Assembly (NCBI RefSeq): GCF_040939455.1
Contig: NC_134118.1
Span: forward strand, 78,268,680 to 78,332,679
Direction of reading: 5' to 3'
Source: Microcebus murinus
Taxonomy: Eukaryota; Chordata; Mammalia; Primates; Cheirogaleidae
DNA: 64,000 nucleotides
Shown here: positions 12,457 through 24,223 of the stretch, in pieces
How the letters are laid out: every line of letters starts with the position of its first letter
Position numbering within the stretch: position 1 is the stretch's first letter
Position numbers and translations under genes: made by a program
Notes under the pieces: generated by a model
Seen by the model: only the letters and a program-made list of their open reading frames with translations
Databases searched by the model: none
Told to the model about the DNA's origin: nothing

Positions 12457-13994
12457 GCGAGTGGAAACAGCCAGATCCGCACTGCGCGCAGAGTGCCCGT
12501 CTGTCGTGGGCGAGTGGACACAGCCATATCCGCACTGCGCTCTGCCTGCCCGTCTGCCGTGGGTGAGTGGACACAGCCAGATCCACACTGCGCCCTGCCT
12601 GACCGCCTGCCGTGAGTGAGTGGACACAGCAAGATCCGCACTGCGCCCTGCCTGCCCGTCTCCCGTGGGCGAGTGGACACAGCCAGATCCGCATTGCGCC
12701 CTGCCTGAACGTCTCCCGTGGGTGAGTGGACACAGCCAGATTCGCACTGCGCCTTGCCTGCCTGTCTCACGTGGGTGAGTGGACACAGCCAGATCCGCAC
12801 TGCGCCCTACTTGCCCGTCCCCCAATGGGTGAGTGGACACAGCCAGATCAGCACTGTGCCCTAACTGCCCGTCTCCCGTGGGTGAGTGGACACAGCCAGA
12901 TCCGCACTGCGCCCTGCCTGCCCGTCTGCCGTGGGTGAGTGGACACAGCCAGATCCGCACTGCGCCCTGCCTGCCCGTCTCCCGTCAGTGAGTGGACACA
13001 GCCAGATCCGCACTGCGCCCTGCCTGACCGTCTGCCGTGGGTGAGTTGACACATCCAGATCCACACTGCGCCCTGCCTGCCCGTCTGCCGTGGGCGAGTG
13101 GACACAGCCAGATGCGCACTGCGCCCTGCCTGCCCGTCTCCCGTGGGCGAGTGGACACAGCCAGATCCGCACTGCGCCCTGCCTGCCCTTCTGCCGTGGG
13201 CGAGTGGACACAGCCAGATCCGCACTGCGCCCTGCCTGACCGTCTGCCGTGGGTGAGTGGACACAGCCAGATCCGCACTGCGCCCTGCCTGCCCGTCTGC
13301 CGTGGGTGAGTGGACACAGCCAGATCCGCACTGCGCCCTGCCTGACCGTCTGCCGTGTGTGAGTGGACACAGCCAGATCCGCACTGCGCCCTGCCTGACC
13401 GTCTGCCGTGTGTGAGTGGACACAGCCAGATCCGCACTGCGCCCTGCCTGCCCGTCTGCCGTGGGCGAGTGGACACAGCCAGATCCGCACTGCCCCCTGC
13501 CTGACCGTCTGCCGTGGGTGAGTGGACACAGCCAGATCCGCACTGCTCCCTGCCTGACTGTCTGCCGTGGGCGAGTGGACACAGCCAGATCCGCACTGCG
13601 CCCTGCCTGCCCGTCTCCACTGGGCGAGTGGACACAGCCAGATCCGCACTGCGCCCTGCCTGCCCGTCTCCAGTGGACGAGTGGACACAGCCAGATCCGC
13701 ACTGCGCCCTGCCTGCTCGTCTCCCGTGGGCGAGTGGACACAGCCAGATCCGCACTGCGCCCTGCCTGACCGTCTGCCGTGGGTGAGTGGACACAGCCAG
13801 ATCCGCACTGCGCCCTGCCTGACCGCCTGCCGTGGGTGAGTGGACACAGCCAGATCCGCACTGCGCCCTGCCTGCCCTTCTGCCGTGGGTGAGTGGAGAC
13901 AGCCAGATCCACACTGCGCCCTGCCTGACCGTCTGCCGTGGGTGACTGGACACAGCCAGATCCGCACTGCACCCTGCCTGCCCGTCTCCTGTGG
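12457..13994. repeat. Array between C0 and C1, with the only one-base gain
   Basis: Ordinary monomers plus the 54-bp unit at 12775. The CCACTGGGC/CCAGTGGACGAG pair at about 13616-13680 repeats the block B motif. 13836-13994 already matches C0. No non-satellite sequence was seen. Confidence 0.8.
12775..12828. other. 54-bp slip monomer (1-base gain)
   Basis: CCCGTCCCCCAATGGG replaces CCCGTCTCCCGTGGG. It is the only monomer found that is longer than 53 bp. Confidence 0.9.
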
Positions 13995-16900
13995 GTGAGT
14001 GGACACAGCCAGATCCGCACTGCGCCCTGACTGACCGCCTGCCGTGTGTGAGTGGACACAGCCAGATCCGCACTGCGCCCTGCCTGCCCGTCTCCCGTGG
14101 GTGAGTGGACACAGCCAGATCCGCACTGCGCCTTGCCTGCCCGTCTCCCGTCAGTGAGTGGACACAGCCAGATCTGCACTGCGCCCTGACTGCCCGTCTC
14201 CCGTGGGCGAGTGGACACAGCCATATGCGCACTGCGCCCTGCCTGCCCGTCTCCCGTGGGTGAGTGGACACAGCCATATCCGCACTGCACCTTGCCTGCC
14301 CGTCGCCCGTCAGCGAGTGGACACAGCCAGATCCGCACTGCGCCCTGCCTGTCCGTCTCCCGTGGGTGAGTGGACACAGCCAGATCCGCACTGCTCGCTG
14401 CCTGCCCGTCTCCCGTGGGCGAGTGAAAACAGCCAGATCCGCACTGCGCGCTGCCTGCCCGTCTGTCGTGGTTGAGTGGACACAGCCAGATCCGCACTGC
14501 GCGCTGCCTGCCCGTCTCCCGTGGGCGAGTGCACACAGCCAGATCCGCACTGCGCGCTGCCTGCCCGTCTGTCGTGGGCGAGTGGACACAGCCATATCCG
14601 CACTACGCCCTTCCTGACCGTCTGCCGTGGGTGAGTGGACACAGCCAGATCCACACTGCGCCCTGCCTGCCCGTCTCCCGTCAGTGAGTGGATACAGCCA
14701 GATCCGCACTGCGCCCTACGTGCGCGTCTTCCGTCAGTGAGTGAACACAGCCAGATCCGCACTGCGCCCTACGTGCCCGTCTTCCGTGGGCGAGTGGACA
14801 CAGCCTGATCCGCACTGCGCCCTGCCTGCCCGTCTCCCGTGGGTGAGTGGACACAGCCAGATCTGCACTGCACCTTACCTGCCCGTCTCCCGTCAGTGAG
14901 TGGACACCGCCAGATCCGCACTGCGCCCTGCCTGCCCGTCTCCCGTGGGTGAGTGGACACAGCCAGATCCGCACTGCGCGCTGCCTGCCCGTCTCCCGTG
15001 GGCGAGTGGAAACAGCCAGATCCGCACAGCGCGCTGCCTGCCCGTCTGTCGTGGGCGAGTGGACACAGCCATATCCGCACTGCGCCCTGCCTGCCCGTCT
15101 GCCGTGGGTGAGTGGACACAGCCAGATCCACACTGCGCCCTGCATGCCCGTCTGCAGTGGGCGAGCGGACACAGCCAGATCCACACTGCGCCCTGCCTGC
15201 CCGTCTGCCGTGGGTGAGTGGACACAGCCAGATCCGCACTGCGCCCTGCCTGACCGCCTGTCGTGGGTGAGTGGACACAGCCAGATCCGCACTGCACCCT
15301 GCCTGACCGTCTGCCGTGGGTGAGTGGACACAGCCAGATCCACACTGCGCCCTGCATGCCCGTCTGCCGTGTGTGAGTGGACACAGCCAGATCCGCACTG
15401 CGCCCTGCCTGACCGTCTCCCGTGGGTGAGTGGACACAGCCAGATCCGCACTGTGCCTTGCCTGCCCGTCTCACGTGGGTGAGAGGACACAGCCAGATCT
15501 GCACTGCACCCTGCCTGACCGTCCTTCGTGGGTGAGTGGACACCGCCAGATCCGCACTGCGCCCTGCCTGCTCGTCTCCCGTGGGTGAGTGGACACAGCC
15601 AGATCCGCACTGCGCCCTGCCTGACCGTCCTTCGTGGGTGAGTGGACACCGCCAGATCCGCACTGCGCCCTGCCTGCCCGTCTCCCGTGGGTGAGTGGAC
15701 ACAGCCAGATCCGCACTGCGCCCTGCCTGCCCGTCTCCCGTCAGTGAGTGGACACAGCCAGATCCGCACTGCGCCCTGCCTGCCCGTCTCCCGTGGGTGA
15801 GTGGACACAGCCAGATCCGCACTGCGCCCTGCCTGACCGTCTGCCGTGGGTGAGTGGACACAGTCATATCCGCACTGCGCCCTGCCTGCCCGTCTCCCGT
15901 GGGTGAGTGGACACAGCCAGATCCGCACTGCGCCTTGCCTGCCCGTCTCCCGTCAGTGAGTGGATACAGCCAGATCCGCACTGCGCCCTGCCTGCCCGTC
16001 TCCCGTGGGAGAGTGGAGACAGCCAGATCCGCACTGCGCCCTGCCTGCCCGTCTGCCGTGGGTGAGTGGACACAGCCAGATCCGCACTGTGCCCAGCCTG
16101 CCCGTCTGCCGTGGGTGAGTGGACACAGCCAGATCCGCACTGCGCCCTGCCTAACCGCCTGCCGTGGTTGAGTGGACACAGCCAGATCCGCACTGCGCCC
16201 TGCCTGCCCGTCTCCCCTGGGTGAGTGGACACAGCCAGATCTGCACTGCGCCCTACCTGCCCGTCTGCCGTGGGTGAGTGGACACAGCCAGATCCGCACT
16301 GCGCCCTGCCTGCCCGTCTCCCGTGGGTGAGTGGACACAGCCAGTTCCGCACTGCGCGCTGCCTGCCCGTCTCCCGTGGGCGAGTGGAAACAGCCATATC
16401 CGCACTGCGCTCTGCCTGCCCGTCTGCCGTGGGTGAGTGGACACAGCCAGATCTGCACTGCGCCCTGCCTGCTCGTCTGCCGTGGGTGAGTGGACACAGC
16501 CAGATCCGCACTGCGCCCTGCCTGCCCGTCTCCCGTGGGTGAGTGGACACAGCCAGTTCCGCACTGCGCACTGCCTGCCCGTCTGTCGTGGGCGAGTGGA
16601 AACAGCCATATCCGCACTGCGCTCTGCCTGCCCGTCTGCCGTGGGTGAGTGGACACAGCCAGATCCACACTGCGCCCTGCCTGACCGCCTGCCGTGAATG
16701 AGTGGACACAGCAAGATCCGCACTGCGCCCTGCCTGCCCGTCTCCCGTGGGCGAGTGGACACAGCCAGATCCGCACTGCGCCCTGCCTGAACGTCTCCCG
16801 TGGGTGAGTGGACACAGCCAGATCCGCACTGCGCCTTGCCTGCCTGTCTCACGTGGGTGAGTGGACACAGTCAGATCCGCACTGCGCCCTACTTGCCCGT

Positions 16901-19241
16901 CTCCCGTGGGTGAGTGGACACAGCCAGATCCGCACTGCACCCTGCCTGACCGTCCTTCGTGGGTGAGTGGACACCGCCAGTTCCGCACTGCGCCCTGCCT
17001 GCCCGTCTGCCGTGGGTGAGTGGACACAGCCAGATCCGCACTGCGCCCTGCCTGCCCGTCTCCCGTCAGTGAGTGGACACAGCCAGATCCGCACTGCGCC
17101 CTGCCTGCCCGTCTCCCGTGGGTGAGTGGACACAGCCAGATCCGCACTGCGCGCTGCCTGCCCGTCTCCCGTGGGCGAGTGGACACAGCCAGATCCGCAC
17201 TGCGCCCTGCCTGCCCGTCTCCCGGTGGCGATTGGACACAGCCAGATCCGCACTGCGCCCTGCCTGCCCTTCTGCCGTGGGTGAGTGGACACAGCCAGAT
17301 CCACACTGCGCCCTGCCTGCCCGTCTGCCGTGGGCGAGTGGACACAGCCCGATCCGCACTGCCCCCTGCCTGACCGTCTGCCGTGGGTGAGTGGACACAG
17401 CCAGATCCGCACTGCGACCGGCCTGCCCGTCTGCCGTGGGCGAGTGGACACAGCCAGATCCGCACTGCGCCCTGCCTGCCCGTCTCCACTGGGCGAGTGG
17501 ACACAGCCAGATACGCACTGCGCCCTTCCTGCCCGTCTCCAGTGGACGAGTGGACACAGCCAGATCCGCAGTGCGCCCTTCCTGCCCGTCTGCCGTGGGC
17601 GAGTGGACACAGCCAGATCCGCACTGCGCCCTGCCTGACCGTCTGCCGTGGGTGAGTGGACACAGCCAGATCCGCACTGCGCCCTGCCTGACCGCCTGCC
17701 GTGGGTGAGTGGACACAGCCAGATCCGCACTGCGCCCTGCCTGACCGCCTGCCGTGGGTGAGTGGACACAGCCAGATCCGCACTGCGCCCTGCCTGCCCG
17801 TCTGCTGTGGGCGAGTGGACACAGCCAGATCCGCACTGCGCCCTGCATGCCCTTCTGCCGTGGGTGAGTGAGCACAGCCAGATCCGCACTGAGCCCTGCC
17901 TGCCCGAATCCCGTCAGTGAGTGGACACAGGCAGATCTGCACTGCGCCTTACCTACCCGTCTGCCGTGGGTGAGTGGACACAGCCAGATCCGCACTGCTC
18001 CCTGCCTGCCCGTCTGCCGTGGGTGAGTGGACACAGCCAGATCCGCACTGCGCCTTGCCTGCCCGTCTCACGTGGGTGAGAGGACACAGCCAGATCTGCA
18101 CTGCACCCTGCCTGACGTTCCTTCGTGGGTGAGTGGACACCGCCAGATCCGCACTGCGCCCTGTCTGCCCGTCTCCCGTGGGTGAGTGGACACAGCCAGA
18201 TCCGCACTGCGCCCTGCCTGCCCTTCTCCCGTCAGTGAGTGGACACAGCCAGATCCGCACTGCGCCCTGCCTGCCCGTCTCCCGTGGGTGAGTGGACACA
18301 GCCAGATCCGCACTGCGCGCTGCCTGCCCGTCTCCCGTGGGCGAGTGGACACCGCCAGATCCGCACTGCGCCCTGCCTGCCCGTCTCCCGTGGGCGAGTG
18401 GACACAGCCAGATCCGCACTGCGACCTGCCTGCCCGTCTCCCGTGGGTGAGTGGACACAGCCAGATCCGCACTGCGCCCTGCCTGACCGCCTGCCGTGGG
18501 TGAGTGGACACAGCCAGATCCGCACTGCGCCCTGCCTGCCCGTCTCCCGTGGGCGAGTGGACACAGCCAGATCCGCACTGCGCCCTGCCTGCCCTTCTGC
18601 CGTGGGCCAGTGGACACAGCCAGATCCGCACTGCGCCCTGCCTGACCGTCTGCCGTGGGTGAGTGTACACAGCCAGATCCACACTGCGCCCTGCCTGCCC
18701 GTCTGCCTTGGGAGAGTGGACACAGCCAGATCCGCACTGCGCCCTGCCTGACCGTCTGCCGTTGGTGAGTGGACACAGCCAGATCCGCACTGCGCCCTGC
18801 CTGACCGTCTGCCGTGGGTGAGTGGACACAGCCATATCCGCACTACGCCCTGCCTGCCCGTCTCCCGTGGGTGAGTGGACACAGCCAGATCCGCACTGCG
18901 CCCTGCCTGACCGCCTGCCGTGGGTGAGTGGACACAGCCAGATCCGCACTGCGCCCTGCCTGCCCGTCTCCCGTGGGCGAGTGGAAACAGCCAGATCCGC
19001 ACTGAGCGCTGCCTGCCCGTCTGTCGTGGGCGAGTGGACACAGCCATATCCGCACTGCGCTCTGCCTGCCCGTCTGCCGTGGGTGAGTGGACACAGCCAG
19101 ATCCACACTGCGCCCTGCCTACCCGTCTGCCGTGGGTGAGTGGACACAGCCAGATCCGCACTGCGCCCTGCCTGACCCTCTCCCGTGGGTGAGTGGGCAC
19201 AGCCAGATCCGCACTGCGCCCTGCCTGCCCGTCTCCCGTGG
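13995..19241. repeat. Higher-order unit C, copy C1 (103-monomer spacing)
   Basis: 13995-18287 matches 19454-23746 at a constant 5459 bp, exactly 103 x 53, with about one mismatch per 100 bases in the stretch compared by eye. 18765-19241 then matches 23747-24223 at 4982 bp (94 monomers), so 18288-18764 (nine monomers) exists only in this copy. Shared markers include TGCAGTGGGCGAGCGG, CAGTCATATCC, CCGGTGGCGATTGG and CCCGAATCCCG. Confidence 0.93.
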
Positions 19242-19453
19242 GTGAGCGGACACAGCCAGATCCGCACTGCGCTCTGCCTGCCCGTCTCCCGTGGGCGAGT
19301 GGACAAAGCCAGATCCGCACTGCGCCCTGCCTGCCCTTCTGCCGTGGGCGAGTGGACACAGCCAGATCCGCACTGCGCCCTGCCTGACCGTCTGCCGTGG
19401 GTGAGTGGACACAGCCAGATCCACACTGCGCCCTGCCTGCCCGTCTGCCGTGG

Positions 19454-22400
19454 GTGAGTGGACACAGCCAGATCCGCACTGCGCCCTGCCTGACCGCCTG
19501 CCGTGTGTGAGTGGACACAGCCAGATCCGCACTGCGCCCTGCCTGCCCGTCTCCCGTGGGTGAGTGGACACAGCCAGATCCGCAGTGCGCCTTGCCTGCC
19601 CGTCTCCCGTCAGTGAGTGGACACAGCCAGATCTGCACTGCGCCCTGACGGCCCGTCTCCCGTGGGCGAGTGGACACAGCCATATCCGCACTGCGCCCTG
19701 CCTGCCGGTCTCCCGTGGGTGAGTGGACACAGCCATATCCGCACTGCACCTTGCCTGCCCGTCTCCCGTCAGCGAGTGGACACAGCCAGATCCGCACTGC
19801 GCCCTGCCTGTCCGTCTCCCGTGGGTGAGTGGACACAGCCAGATCCGCACTGCTCGCTGCCTGCCCGTCTCCCGTGGGCGAGTGAAAACAGCCAGATCCG
19901 CACTGCGCGCTGCCTGCCCGTCTGTCGTGCTTGAGTGGACAAAGCCAGATCCGCACTGCGCGCTGCCTGCCCGTCTCCCGTGGGCGAGTGGACACAGCCA
20001 GATCCGCACTGCGCGCTGCCTGCCCGTCTGTCGTGGGCGAGTGGACACAGCCATATCCGCACTACGCCCTTCCTGACCGTCTGCCGTGGGTGAGTGGACA
20101 CAGCCAGATCCACACTGCGCCCTGCCTGCCCGTCTCCCGTCAGTGAGTGGATACAGCCAGATCCGCACTGCGCCCTACGTGCCCGTCTTCCGTCAGTGAG
20201 TGGACACAGCCAGATCCGCACTGCGCCCTACGTGCCCGTCTTCCGTGGGCGAGTGGACACAGCCTGATCCGCACTGCGCCCTGCCTGCCCGTCTCCCGTG
20301 GGTGAGTGGACACAGCCAGATCTGCACTGCACCTTGCCTGCCCGTCTCCCGTCAGTGAGTGGACACCGCCAGATCCGCACTGCGCCCTGCCTGCCCGTCT
20401 CCCGTGGGTGAGTGGACACAGCCAGATCCGCACTGCGCGCTGCCTGCCCGTCTCCCGTGGGCGAGTGGAAACAGCCAGATCCGCACAGCGCGCTGCCTGC
20501 CCGTCTGTCGTGGGAGAGTGGACACAGCCATATCCGCACTGCGCCCTGCCTGCCCGTCTGCCGTGGGTGAGTGGACACAGCCAGATCCACACTGTGCCCT
20601 GCATGCCCGTCTGCAGTGGGCGAGCGGACACAGCCAGATCCACACTGCGCCCTGCCTGCCCGTCTGCCGTGGGTGAGTGGACACAGCCAGATCCGCACTG
20701 CGCCCTGCCTGACCGCCTGTCGTGGGTGAGTGGACACAGCCAGATCCGCACTGCACCCTGCCTGACCGTCTGCCATGGGTGAGTGGACACAGCCAGATCC
20801 ACACTGCGCCCTGCCTGCCCGTCTGCCGTGTGTGAGTGGACACAGCCAGATCCGCACTGCGCCCTGCCTGACCGTCTCCCGTGGGTGAGTGAACACAGCC
20901 AGATCCGCACTGCGCCTTGCCTGCCCGTCTCACGTGGGTGAGAGGACACAGCCAGATCTGCACTGCACCCTGCCTGACCGTCCTTCGTGGGTGAGTGGAC
21001 ACCGCCAGATCCGCACTGCGCCCTGCCTGCCCGTCTCCCGTGGGTGAGTGGACACAGCCAGATCCGCACTGCGCCCTGCCTGACCGTCCTTCGTGGGTGA
21101 GTGGACACCGCCAGATCCGCACTGCGCCCTGCCTGCCCGTCTCCCGTGGGTGAGTGGACACAGCCAGATCCGCACTGCGCCCTGCCTGCCCGTCTCCCGT
21201 CAGTGAGTGGACACAGCCAGATCCGCACTGCGCCCTGCCTGCCCGTCTCCCGTGGGTGAGTGGACACAGCCAGATCCGCACTGCGCCCTGCCTGACCGTC
21301 TGCCGTGGGTGAGTGGACACAGTCATATCCGCACTGCGCCCTGCCTGCCCGTCTCCCGTGGGTGAGTGGTCACAGCCAGATCCGCACTGCGCCTTGCCTG
21401 CCCGTCTCCCGTCAGTGAGTGGATACAGCCAGATCCGCACTGCGCCCTGCCTGCCCGTCTCCCGTGGGAGAGTGGAGACAGCCAGATCCGCACTGCGCCC
21501 TGCCTGCCCGTCTGCCGTGGGTGAGTGGACACAGCCAGATCCGCACTGTGCCCAGCCTGCCCGTCTGCCGTGGGTGAGTGGACACAGCCAGATCCGCACT
21601 GCGCCCTGCCTAACCGCCTGCCGTGGTTGAGTGGACACAGCCAGATCCGCACTGCGCCCTGCCTGCCCGTCTCCCCTGGGCGAGTGGACACAGCCAGATC
21701 TGCACTGCGCCCTACCTGCCCGTCTGCCGTGGGTGAGTGGACACAGCCAGATCCGCACTGCGCCCTGCCTGCCCGTCTCCCGTGGGTGAGTGGACACAGC
21801 CAGTTCCGCACTGCGCGCTGCCTGCCCGTCTCCCGTGGGCGAGTGGAAACAGCCATATCCGCACTGCGCTCTGCCTGCCCGTCTGCCATGGGTGAGTGGA
21901 CACAGCCAGATCTGCACTGCGCCCTGCCTGCCCGTCTGCCGTGGGTGAGTGGACACAGCCAGATCCGCACTGCGCCCTGCCTGCCCGTCTCCCGTGGGTG
22001 AGTGGACACAGCCAGTTCCGCACTGCGCACTGCCTGCCCGTCTGTCGTGGGCGAGTGGACACAGCCATATCCGCACTGCGCTCTGCCTGCCCGTCTGCCG
22101 TGGGTGAGTGGACACAGCCAGATCCACACTGCGCCCTGCCTGACCGCCTGCCGTGAGTGAGTGGACACAGCAAGATCCGCACTGCGCCCTGCCTGCCCGT
22201 CTCCCGTGGGCGAGTGGACACAGCCAGATCCGCACTGCGCCCTGCCTGAACGTCTCCCGTGGGTGAGTGGACACAGCCAGATCCGCACTGCGCCTTGCCT
22301 GCCTGTCTCACGTGGGTGAGTGGACACAGCCAGATCCGCACTGCGCCCTACTTGCCCGTCTCCCGTGGGTGAGTGGACACAGCCAGATCCGCACTGCACC

Positions 22401-24223
22401 CTGCCTGACCGTCCTTCGTGGGTGAGTGGACACCGCCAGTTCCGCACTGCGCCCTGCCTGCTCGTCTGCCGTGGGTGAGTGGACACAGCCAGATCCGCAC
22501 TGCGCCCTGCCTGCCCGTCTCCCGTCAGTGAGTGGACACAGCCAGATCCGCACTGCGCCCAGCCTGCCCGTCTCCCGTGGGTGAGTGGACACAGCCAGAT
22601 CCGCACTGCGCGCTGCCTGCCCGTCTCCCGTGGGCGAGTGGACACAGCCAGATCCGCACTGCGCCCTGCCTGCCCGTCTCCCGGTGGCGATTGGACACAG
22701 CCAGATCCGCACTGCGCCCTGCCTGCCCTTCTGCCGTGGGTGAGTGGACACAGCCAGATCCACACTGCGCCCTGCCTGCCCGTCTGCCGTGGGCGAGTGG
22801 ACACAGCCCGATCCGCACTGCCCCCTGCCTGACCGTCTGCCGTGGGTGAGTGGACACAGCCAGATCCGCACTGCGACCTGCCTGCCCGTCTGCCGTGGGC
22901 GAGTGGACACAGCCAGATCCGCACTGCGCCCTGCCTGCCCGTCTCCACTGGGCGAGTGGACACAGCCAGATACGCACTGCGCCCTGCCTGCCCGTCTCCA
23001 GTGGACGAGTGGACACAGCCAGATCCGCAGTGCGCCCTTCCTGCCCGTCTGCCGTGGGCGAGTGGACACAGCCAGATCCGCACTGCGCCCTGCCTGACCG
23101 TCTGCCGTGGGCGAGTGGACACAGCCAGATCCGCACTGCGCCCTGCCTGACCGCCTGCCGTGGGTGAGTGGACACAGCCAGATCCGCACTGCGCCCTGCC
23201 TGACCGCCTGCCGTGGGTGAGTGGACACAGCCAGATCCGCACTGCGCCCTGCCTGCCCGTCTGCCGTGGGCGAGTGGACACAGCCAGATCCGCACTGCGC
23301 CCTGCATGCCCTTCTGCCGTGGGTGAGTGAGCACAGCCAGATCCGCACTGCGCCCTGCCTGCCCGAATCCCGTCAGTGAGTGGACACAGGCAGATCTGCA
23401 CTGCGCCTTACCTACCCGTCTGCCGTGGGTGAGTGGACACAGCCAGATCCGCACTGCTCCCTGCCTGCCCGTCTGCCGTGGGTGAGTGGACACAGCCAGA
23501 TCCGCACTGCGCCTTGCCTGCCCGTCTCACGTGGGTGAGAGGACACAGCCAGATCTGCACTGCACCCTGCCTAACCTTCCTTCGTGGGTGAGTGGACACC
23601 GCCAGATCCGCACTGCGCCCTGTCTGCCCGTCTCCCGTGGGTGAGTGGACACAGCCAGATCCGCACTGCGCCCTGCCTGCCCGTCTCCCGTCAGTGAGTG
23701 GACACAGCCAGATCCGCACTGCGCACTGCCTGCCCGTCTCCCGTGGGTGAGTGGACACAGCCAGATCCGCACTGCGCCCTGCCTGACCGTCTGCCGTGGG
23801 TGAGTGGACACAGCCATATCCGCACTACGCCCTGCCTGCCCGTCTCCCGTGGGTGAGTGGACACAGCCAGATCCGCACTGCGCCCTGCCTGACCGCCTGC
23901 CGTGGGTGAGTGGACACAGCCAGATCCGCACTGCGCCCTGCCTGCCCGTCTCCCGTGGGCGAGTGGAAACAGCCAGATCCGCACTGAGCGCTGCCTGCCC
24001 GTCTGTCATGGGCGAGTGGACACAGCCATATCCGCACTGCGCTCTGCCTGCCCGTCTGCCGTGGGTGAGTGGACACAGCCAGATCCACACTGCGCCCTGC
24101 CTACCCGTCTGCCGTGGGTGAGTGGACACAGCCAGATCCGCACTGCGCCCTGCCTGACCCTCTCCCGTGGGTGAGTGGACACAGCCAGATCCGCACTGCG
24201 CCCTGCCTGCCCGTCTCCCGTGG
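19454..24223. repeat. Higher-order unit C, copy C2
   Basis: Second copy of the 103-monomer unit, following C1 with about 0.2 kb between. It lacks the nine-monomer piece 18288-18764 of C1. Single-base differences include GGGAGAGTGG at about 20514 against GGGCGAGTGG in C1. Near identity implies recent amplification. Confidence 0.93.
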
